A DNA stretch of 64,000 nt from Closterium sp. NIES-65 (lineage: Eukaryota; Streptophyta; Zygnematophyceae; Desmidiales; Closteriaceae): assembly GCA_948144175.1 (NCBI GenBank), contig CANXME010002098.1, positions 310,001-374,000 of the forward strand, given 5' to 3'. The notes beneath the pieces were generated by a model, which was given only the letters and a program-made list of their open reading frames with translations, was not told the origin of the DNA and did no database searches. Below are positions 32,853-42,100 of the stretch, piece after piece. Position 1 is the stretch's first letter; every line of letters begins with the position of its first letter. The translations under genes and the position numbers were made by a program.

Positions 32853-33321
32853 CCCCTGGATAATATATCTTAATGAGGATCCTGTAGGAGTTTGATTGAT
32901 TGGGCATACAATGTTTGTTCAGCTACATCAGAAAAATGACTTCTTATAAGCCAGCTGTTCTATTACGCGTCACTTTTCCTTTACGCGTCGCAACGGAGCT
33001 AAATTTGGGCGCCTAGCAAGATTTCAACAACATTTTCACCGACATTTCGAATCGCGCATTTGAGAGTGACACGATGGTCCTCCCTGGATTCATTTCACAA
33101 CGCAGTCGCCCTGCTCCTAGCCTTGTTCCTTCTCTCCCCCTCCTCATTTCGCACTGACGAAGCAACACAAATTCCACACTTAGAATCGAAATGTTCTCGC
33201 CTTCTCCTTTCTTGTGTCTGTCTGAAGTAGTAACAATCTGTAGACCTTTGACCTGTGTTATTGAATCTCCAGAAGCACGTAGACTGAATCCTAATTTAGA
33301 GCTACGGCCACTAGTGTTTTT
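32853..33321. other. Spacer between lipocalin-like copies 2 and 3
   Basis: About 470 AT-richer bases with no recognised feature. It must hold the 3' UTR of copy 2 and the promoter of copy 3. Confidence 0.45.
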
Positions 33322-35265
33322 ATGGAAACAAGGTGTTTCCGCGTGTGCCTGCTCGTTCTACCACTCGCTATCCTGCTCGTGACTCTTCTGCCACCAGGCG
33401 CGCTAGCTCAAGATGTGTCGCCCAGCGATGGCTCCGACGACGTACCCTTCTGCGAGAAATTCGTTGAGGATTCATCCACAAAGTGCCCAAACGTCGAGAC
33501 CGTGCCGAACTTCAACATGGGCAAGTTCATGGTAAGCACCGCCCGTCAACCATCAGCCACACGTCAATCCTCTCGTACCACGGGATCTCTCAACTCCCCT
33601 CTTCCTCCCTTTCGGTATTCCGCTGCCCCCGTTGCCGAGCAGGGAAAGTGGTACGAGATTGGTGCGACGGCGCTGGGCAAGTTCCAGAGCAAGGGCGAGC
33701 TGGGTATCGCGTCCATAACCTACACCTACAGCACCGCTAAGAAGGGAAAGTCCCGCGGCGCTCTCAGGTACCGATGAAGCCCACTAACCAAGCTTCACTC
33801 ACACTGCACCCTCACGCTACTCTGATTTCTTACTTTTCCGAAGTCTCCCAATCCCGTGCTTCAGCCATGGTCAATATTTGTGCCTGCTTCCCTTCCCGCC
33901 CGAAGCTTGACGCGCCAGGGCGTGGTGGCGGTGATGCCGATGCGCCGCAGCCAGGTCGCCGCGATCTCCGCCGCCACCACCGTTCTCGAGCAGCAGCTGC
34001 GCGCCGTGTGCGGCACGGTGTCGTCGGTGCGCACGAAGCAGCAGCTGAGCACGTCGTACCTCACGCTCGGTTCCGAAGAGCTCCCGGTCGACGTGAAGCA
34101 GTCCGTGTCGTACGGCCTCGGGAGTATCGAAAGCGCGGTGGCTGACGTGTCGCGGCGCGCAGAGACGCTCTGGGCGGAGCTGGACGACGTGCAGCGCGCT
34201 AACGCGCAGTTGAACCAGCGCGACTCCTTCGCGCTGGTGACGCGGATGAAGAGCGCGTTGCGGAGCGCGTCAAGCGCGATTCAGGGGGCGGCGAAGGGGA
34301 TCGATGCGAAGCGGAACGAGATGTTTTCTATCGCTGCCATGAATCGCGTAATTGTAGGCGGTGTGGCTGCAGCGCAGGGCAGCGCCAAGGGGAAGGAAGC
34401 AGTACGTGAACTATCACGAGTCAGGCTCAGGTTGATGTAAAAAAAAAAAGCGTCTGCGTCTCTAAATACAAAGCTGCGCTCTCCATTCTCGACGATGCCT
34501 TCCATCCTGTTCTCGCTTGCGCTATCATGGCTCAATCCGCGTGACTCCATCTCCCCATGTCCACGTGGCAGATCTCCCTGGCTATGGCGAACGTGATGAC
34601 GGAGTGTCAAAACGGCAGCACCTTCTCGCAGCGCGTGGCGGCGCTGGCCTCCGCCACGCGTTCTCTGTCGCCCCTCGTGTCGAGCCTCTTCAGCAGCCCC
34701 AGCCCTGCGATCTACACCACACGTACCACCGCCACCGCCACTCTCAAACTCACCTCCGAGGTTGGTTGATGGAATTTGGACGGGGAAATGCATGCAGTTG
34801 GCAGCACTCGTTTGGGCTGCGGTTTGTTTTCTTCTCTTTTCTTTGGCTGCTGCGCTAATACATTGCTGTGTTTTGTGGGTTATGTGGAAGGCTGGGAAGA
34901 TGATCCAGCAGTATCAGGGCGTGCAGACAGACCACTGGGTGATAGGTCTGTGGGGCAATTCTGCAAAGGGGTACTCACATGCACTTGTGTACTCGTGCTA
35001 CCAGTCCACGCCAGGCTTGTCATCAGATCAAGATGGTCAGGTGAGGATTGATAACCTGCATAATCACCTCTTGGTTGAAACATACATCAATTGTTTCTTC
35101 ATATTGTTTTTTTTTTTTTTTGTGTTGCAGATCACTGTCCGGCTCCTTTCGAGGACGCCTAAACTTCCCGAGGCATCCATTAATGAATCACTGAAGCTTC
35201 TTTCTGACAAAAACATAGATTTAAGTGGACCTAATCCGTTTACATTCAGTGCCCAATATGCCTGA
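33322..35265 (+). CDS. Secreted lipocalin-like protein with large helical insert, divergent copy 3
   Basis: Exons 33322-33531, 33643-33767, 33906-34401, 34572-34760, 34891-35040, 35131-35265 (434 residues), with intron phases identical to copies 1 and 2. Signal peptide to about residue 29 (GALA), then a short acidic spacer and FCEKF. The lipocalin signature is GKWYEI. The insert (about 118-340) has diverged strongly but keeps helical repeats and SAIQGAAKG in place of SNIQGAAGR. The barrel second half is AGKMIQQYQG, HWVIGLW and ITVRLLSRTP. The protein ends after TFSAQYA and lacks the SWC...YW tail of the other copies, so the terminal Cys is lost. The exon 3 acceptor (CCGAAG) is chosen because only it keeps frame. 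Its weakness is a caveat. Confidence 0.75.
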
Positions 35266-36015
35266 ATTTGACTTATGTATTCACTGTCTAGATGTTATGT
35301 TCATTATTCTCGAACCACTGAACCCACACACTGTAGGGCAGCACCGTAGCAAGTACATTTTCAAAGCCAATCAGTCAGTATCTCTCAGCGGAAACGGGTC
35401 GTCAGGCCTGACGACCTGTGACGACCTGACGACCTGCTGCCCCGGGCAGAAACAAACTAAAACCCTATCGAATGGCATGCCATCTGAGGGATGCATGCCC
35501 GACTGGGGTTTTTGTTTTGCCCGCGGGCAGCGAGCTCCGCCGGGCGACGACCTGAACGCGCTGAGATTTTTTCACACTCAGCAATCCCATTGACCTCCTC
35601 CATCGCATACCCTCGTCACCTCAAACATCGTTCGCTTGCCGCGTGTCGAGCACCACTGTTCGCGTGCTGTCGGGACGGGGCGCAGCATGGCGTTGCGATT
35701 TCGATTCAGTGAAGCGTACCGCTTCCTGCAGCTGGCTATTCCACTGTTCTCAAGAACACAGGGTAGAAAGAACTCGACGATTCAAAATATACAGGCTGCA
35801 TCACTAATCTTGAGGTTAATCGTATGCGGTATTTGGATAGCATTCACGCACTGCGGCTGCTGAATCGGATGAACTTTCTTGGTTCCATAAGTCGAACATG
35901 GGCACTCAGGTACTTATCTTCGCTTCTTTTCCCCTATGGTTTAGTTCCATCCGCTTTTCCTTCGCTTGTAAGTACTATCTTACTACTATGGCGGTGGGTG
36001 CGCGTGTGTGCGGCG
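35266..36015. other. Intergenic region with a hairpin-forming inverted repeat
   Basis: About 750 bases. Bases 35436-35465 and 35505-35531 are imperfect inverted repeats (GCTGCCC-GGGCA...AAAACCC), spaced by about 40 bases. They are flanked on both sides by GACGACCTG motifs. No gene recognised. An extra 5' exon of the stress protein cannot be excluded near 35985-36015. Confidence 0.45.
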
Positions 36016-36983
36016 ATGGTGCAGAGGAACGTGAAGGTAGCCGTGGCGGTGGACGGCAGCGACAACAGCATGCACGCGCTTCGGGAGGCGGTGCGGCTCT
36101 TCGCGCGCACGGCTAAGGAGTTCCACATCATGCACGCGCACAAGCCGCCTAATGGTAATCCCACCCCCCACGAAGCAGGCAGAAAGTTTTCCTGGGAAGA
36201 AAAACTACCTTTTCTATCTATAATGACTGTTATGACACTCTTGTGTGCAGTTTCTTGCCTGAATGGAAACGTGAGGTATGTTGTATGGTTTGCTGCATGT
36301 TACAGCTACGCAATACCGCAATCTACGGTACCTGTTCCTGTGTAACTAATCATCCTGCCAGATCCGGGGTATTGCTACACTCCCCTGTCCTCCATGCCTC
36401 TACCCCGCGAGCGTCCAACAGAGTTCCGCACGGACTCACTGTTCTCATGGCAGGAGTACCACCAGCGCATGGAGCACGAGCGGCACGCCAAGGCCCAGCA
36501 GCTGCTGCAGAAGTGTGCTGCGGTGGTGAAGGAAGAGGGCAGGAAGCGGGGAATGGACGAGGGTGTGGCGGTGAGTGGCGTGGATCTCAAGGGCGACCCT
36601 CGGGATGTGCTGGCCAGTCACGTGCAGAGCGTTGACGCGGATCTCATGGTCATGGGGACGCGTGGCATGAGCCTGCTCAAACGGTGAGTCTTCCTGTGGA
36701 GTGGTTTTAACGAAAAGCGCTGGAGTTTTGTTGTTGAATTGTTGGAGCTCCGTCTTACTTTCCTTCCCAACCACATCCTTGTGCCACGTCCCTCTCTCTT
36801 CACAGCATGGCCCTCGGGAGTGTGAGCTCGCACTGTGTGCACCATGCTCCTGGTCCAGTGCTGGTGGTTCCATTGAAAACAGATGCTGCTCACGAGTCAG
36901 TATCAGCACCCAAAGCAAGTGCCACCCAAGCTGGAACATCCAAGATGGAGACGCATGCATTGTCAGCTGTAGGAGGTGCTTGA
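36016..36983 (+). CDS. Universal stress protein (UspA domain)
   Basis: Exons 36016-36154, 36362-36683, 36806-36983 (212 residues). The N-terminus VKVAVAVDGSDNSMHAL is the first strand and helix of the fold. The ATP-binding motif G-2x-G-9x-G-S is complete (Gly145, Gly148, Gly158, Ser159), split by the second intron, and followed by CPVLVV-type ending (GPVLVVPLK). The loop after strand two is longer than usual (residues 47-80), and a Ser/Ala/Thr-rich tail of about 35 residues follows the domain. Such proteins bind ATP and act in stress signalling, usually in the cytosol. Partner and trigger are not shown. Start chosen at the ATG directly before the domain. Confidence 0.86.
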
Positions 36984-37734
36984 GGAGTAGTAAGCGTAGG
37001 CATGGTAGGCTGGCTAGTGAATCTAGAAATGTGGTGCCAGAAGTAAGCGTAGGCTCATGCTTGTATGCACGAGTGTGATAATGCTATAATGCTACTAAGC
37101 ATGAAAACAAGCTAGTTAGCTGATGAGTCTGCAGTTATGCTGTCTGAATGTCCTTGTATGCAAGAGCAGTTGAACTCTGAATGGGCTGTTTCAGTACAGT
37201 ATATGGGATGCCCTTTTGTTAACGAAATTTGCGGCTTATCCAATCAAAAGGCATCCCGTCGTCATGGCCTTTCCGGATTCGTCGAACGGCCAGGCCACCC
37301 TGCCACACTGCCAGAATTGTTTGTTCGAGGGGATTGAACCCGCGGACCATGGAAAGACGTGCGAGCGAGCAGATTGCGGTCCTAGCAGATTTCCGCACGC
37401 GCACCTGCGCCTGGTTCCCATACGTCCCCCCCCCCCTCCTTCCTCTCCTCTCCTCTCCTCTCCACCACCCCTTCCCCTCTTCCCCGCCTTCCCCGGATTG
37501 ACAATGCGGAGCGGACCAAGCTTCCTCCATCGCCACCAATCCAAGGGCCTCCGCCCAGCCTCCTGGCGGGTGTTCCTGACTTTTCGCCCAGCCTGTCAGG
37601 AGATGATCAGGTCAGGCCACCACTGCACTGCAATGCAGTGATGCCCATTCAATTCTTTGTTTATGGAATCTGGAGTGGAACCTGGCTCTAAGGGGAGGTG
37701 TAACACGCTCCACCACTTCTTTCGAGCCTACATG

Positions 37735-38741
37735 GGCCCTGTTTGGTAACCTCTCTTGTCACACTGCGGTTGGTGCAGGTGATCTTCCGTGGCCCAATTT
37801 CGAACTACCTTAAAGCCTACCGAATCGTCAAAGCTCGCGGCCCAAATTATACAACTTTACTAAAGTTGCATGTTGGGAGGTGAGGGAGCAGGGTTGGCTA
37901 GTCAAGGTGTTGGGTAGGTTGAGGGCTTAAGTTTCGCCCAACTTCTCGCCAATCTCAAACACATTTCGCTGACTCAGTAGACTCCAGGGGCCACTTCGCG
38001 TTTGGTTGCATGAGTCCCATATTGCACAAATACTATCCTTGCCAGTTTCCCACCCAGCCCCCTCCGCAAACACTGTTTCAATTTTGCTAGCCAATCAGCT
38101 CAGTGTTTCAAATTGACTAGCCAATCAACTTCATTCGTACAACCCGTAACCTCAATTCGCAAAACCAGCACCTGCAAAACAACTATCAATCAACCTTAGT
38201 AAGGTTGCCCAGCGCGGCCCGCAATTTGGGCCGCGAGCTTTGAAAGAACACCAAACCTGACCAGTGCGAGGTGACGACCGAACGCGCAAAAACCCACTTT
38301 GAGTGCAGGGGAAGACACTACCACGAAATTGGCGAGCCCAGGCAAACTAGACAGTCAGTGGGAGTGGATCCCATTTCAGCTTTCCAGTTCCACTCAGGCA
38401 GGCCCGCTCTAAGTGTCATGCTTGAGGGTATACGCTGCATTAATGTCATTACGGGATGAATTAAATTCTTTTAGTCTTTAGAATGAAAAACGATAAGAGA
38501 TCCTGCTCACAAAACGTTTTTCTTTCATCCATAATGAGGGGAAACCATTTGGCGGACTGATTTCTTGTTTGTGGGTCGGGCAGCTGGCAAAATTCGGCCT
38601 GAAATTTCCTGACAGACGCGAGGTAAATTCTTACAACTATGGACGAAACATCTTTCAAGTGCGAGTGGAGGCTCAAGGCTACGAAACGTACCAGAGACTT
38701 CCCCAGTTCACATTGTGACTGGGAGGCTACCGAACAGGGCC
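37735..38741. repeat. Inverted-repeat-rich segment, possible non-autonomous DNA transposon
   Basis: The ends GGCCCTGTTTGGTAAC (37735-37750) and 38726-38741 are inverted repeats with two mismatches in 16. A second, perfect 20-bp inverted repeat lies inside at 37829-37848 and 38223-38242, and each arm is followed by a small CAAC-TTACTAA-GTTG palindrome. GGCCCTGTTTGG termini are common among plant MITEs. The right border is uncertain: the element may instead end near 38260, where ACACCAAACC could be the other terminus. Confidence 0.45.
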
Positions 38742-38799
38742 ATGAAGGAGACAGCAGAGAGTCTGAATTAGGTAGGGAGGGATGGACTAAGGAAAGTTA

Positions 38800-39053
38800 G
38801 GACGTGTTGCTATTCGCGGTGCACTGCATCGGCTCGGCTCGGGGCACGGGTTCAGAAAGGCTTCGGGCAAGACGAGGCCGTAAAAAGTTTACAGAAAACG
38901 CGCAAAAATATTTGATGCCCTAGTACAACCTAGGCAAGCAACTCTATTATTCATTATCTAGAAACTTTTTTTGCTCGGGGTTGGCGTCCCGCTTGCTTAG
39001 AGACTTCCATTCGTCCCGAGCCGATGCAGTGCACCGGCAATTGCAACACGTCC
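38800..39053. mobile_element. Tourist-like MITE (PIF/Harbinger type), 254 bp
   Basis: The termini begin GGACGTGTTGC and end GCAACACGTCC. The inverted repeats extend about 38 bp with three mismatches. The direct repeat TTA flanks both sides (38797-38799 and 39054-39056), the 3-bp target duplication expected of PIF/Harbinger elements. The internal ~180 bp is non-coding, so it would depend on a transposase elsewhere. Confidence 0.8.
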
Positions 39054-39136
39054 TTATTTACTAGGGCATCGAGTTTCGTTAGCAGGAAATGTAATATCCA
39101 CTCGGCTAGCCCCAGTTACGCACCACGCCGTTGATC

Positions 39137-42100
39137 ATGTCTCGCGCCGCTAAAGCCATAGGGCCGTCGAGCTCGTTCCGTGATGTGACATTGCTCGAGA
39201 CGCCTCTCCTTAAGGACCACCCTAACAGCGGCTCGCAGACTGCACCACGGCGCCAGAACTCAGTGGGCCCCACCGTCCGCATTCTCCGCTTCGGGTTCGG
39301 CCAGAGCCGGGAGCAGTCATGGCTTTCACAGCTCAACCCCTTCGCGTCCCTCCGCTTTTCCGCGTCGCTCGCCGGCACGTGGCGGCTGGTGCGCGACGCT
39401 GTGCCGTGCCTGGATTGGCTGCTGTCGTACGACGTGCGGCGCGACCTGAAAGGCGACATGGTGGCGGGGCTGTCGGTGGGGTTCATGATCATCCCGCAAG
39501 GCATGGCGTACGCGCGCGTCGCGGGCCTGCCGTCCATATACGGTCTCTACACCGGCTTCGTGCCGTGCCTTGTCTATAGGTCCGTCCGTAAACCCCATAC
39601 ATTTCCAGACAGCAGCAGGGAATAACCTAGCAGGCCTGGCCGTGCCGTGCCTTGTCTGTTGGTCTGTGAAGGACGGGTACCCGGCCACGTGGGTCATTGC
39701 TGAACGATCTTTGTTATGCATTACGAGAGGCTGGATGAGAAGTTAAGGCGTGCGTCGTATTATGGTGCGCCGTGCCCTGTTTCCTTTTCCGCGAGCTCTG
39801 TTCATCATGACCCCCCTCTCATGCACCAACCCCACTCCCCATTCTCTCCCCGCGCCCTCTCCGCTCTCTCCCCGTTCTCTCCCCGCATGCTCCCCATGGC
39901 GCGCAGCATATTCGGCAGCTCGCGGCAGCTGGCGCTGGGTCCCACGTCGCTCGTGTCGCTGCTGGTGAACGAAGCCATCAAGTGAGTGCTCGCTGCTGCT
40001 GCGCTGCTGCTGCGCTGCTCCTGACCGCGCGCTGCTGCTGCGCTGCTCCTGACCGCGCGCTGCTGCTGCGCTGCTCCTGACCGCGCGCTGCCGCAGCAGT
40101 CATTCCCTTGCACCTCATCGCGTTCCTCTGCCATCCCCCCCCCCCTCGTTTCTCCATGCACCTCAAGTCCTCCTCTCGACTCCTCTCCTCCACTCACCCT
40201 CACCCACTTCCAGTCCCCACCCACCCTTTCCCGCAAACCCCCTCCCCATTCCCGCCTCCCACTCATGCTCCCCCGCCGCTGGCGCATCAGGCAGATGGCG
40301 GACCCGGACTCGCACGACCCCGCGGAGCAGCGCCTCTACCTGGGCCTCACGCTGCTCCTCTCGCTCATGCTCGGCGCGCTGCAGCTGCTGGCTGGCCTCC
40401 TCCGCCTGGGCTGGGTCGTGCGCTTCCTCTCACACGCGGTGGTCTCTGGCTTCAGCAGCGGCGCGGCCATAATGCTGGGGCTCATGCAGATGCGCTACTT
40501 CTTAGGTTACACCACGCGCCATGAGACCATGCACATGATACTCTATGACATCTTCGTCAATCTCAAGACCACGCACGTGCCCTCGCTTGTCATGGGGGTG
40601 CTGGCGCTCGCCTTCCTGCTCATCATGAAGGTGTGCTCCCGCGCTCTCTCGTGCCTGCCCGCACTGCTCGGTGGCACTGTTGTTTCACATGTTTGTTTCT
40701 TCCACCACCCAGCCGCCTGCTTCCAGTTTCTCACCCTACCTGGCTGCTGACGCTCTCGCCTCGCCGCTGTGCCACCACCGCCCTTCCTCAGCCCCTTCAC
40801 GCTCGAACGCTTCCACATCCATCCCCATCTCCCGATCCCCCTTTCCCGCTCTTCCCACGTCTCCCCCTCCCACCCCGCACCTAGGCAAGCGAAACAAGCA
40901 CAGCGCATCTCCCAAACTTTCGGCCCCATCCTGGCGCCCATGTCCCCCTTCCCCCCCTCCCCCGTCCCCTCTTTTTTCCCTCGCCCATCTCCCCCGCGCG
41001 CCCCCTCACCCCCCAGCACCTGGGCAAGCGTCACAAGCGCCTGCGCATCCTGCGAACCCTCGGCCCCATCCTGGCAGCAGCCATGGGTACGGCGGCCATC
41101 TACCTGCTGCGCAACCCCTGGCACATCCGCGTCAACCCCCCCTCGCTCTCCCCGTTCTCCACCCCCCCACCTCCGCTCCCCCCCCCCAGCACCTGGGCAA
41201 GCGGCACAAGCGGCTGCGCATTCTCCGCACGATGGGCCCCATCCTGGCAGCAGCCATGGGCACGGCGACCATATACCTGCTGCGCAACCCCTGGCACATC
41301 CGCGTCACGGGCCTCGTGCCCTCGGGGCTCCCCGCAGCCTTCTCCGCGTTCCCCTGGGCGCGCTGGCGCGACCTCGTGTCGCCCGCGCTGGTGATCGCGA
41401 GTGCGGCGTATCTGGAGACCATTGCGATTGCCAAGACGCTGGCTGCTAAGAATGGCTACTCCGTTGACGCCAACCAGGAGCTCGTTGGTGCGTGGGGGCT
41501 TTGGCCTGGGGGCTGGGGGTTGCGGGGAGAGAGAGGAAAAAAGGGCGAAGGGGAGGGTGAAAGGGCTTGTTGGTGGTACGCGCATGTGGATGTGGTGGGT
41601 TGGGGGAGGGGAGGGGAGGGTTTGGGATGGGGGGATGAAGGACAAGAGCATGGCGAGTGCGGTGTATCTGGAGACGATTGCTGTCACCAAGATGCTCGCT
41701 GCGAGGAATGGGTACATGCACGAGGATGTGGAAGAGAGGAGAGGAATGGGTACATGCACGAGGATGTGGAAGAGAGGAGAGGAATGGGTACATGCACGAG
41801 GATGTGGAAGAGAGGCGAGGGGAGTGTTGCTTGGGAGGGCGCCAAAGGGGAAGGGGATGTGTATGTGGAGCAGGTGGTGGGATGGCAGTGAGGGTGAAGG
41901 ATGTGCATCAAGGATGTGCATCAAGGATGTGCATCAAGGATGTGCATCAAGGATGTGCATCAAGGATGTGCATCAAGGATGTGCATCAAGGATGTGCATC
42001 AAGGATGTGCATCAAGGATGTGCATCAAGGATGTGCATCAAGGATGTGCATCAAGGATGTGCATCAAGGATGTGCATCAAGGATGTGCATCAAGGATGTG

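Larger units (their letters stand above)
36984..39136. other. Intergenic region containing mobile-element remnants
   Basis: About 2.15 kb, no coding gene recognised. It includes an inverted-repeat-rich stretch (37735-38741) and a well-formed MITE (38800-39053), described separately. A pyrimidine-rich tract is at about 37428-37490. Confidence 0.55.
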
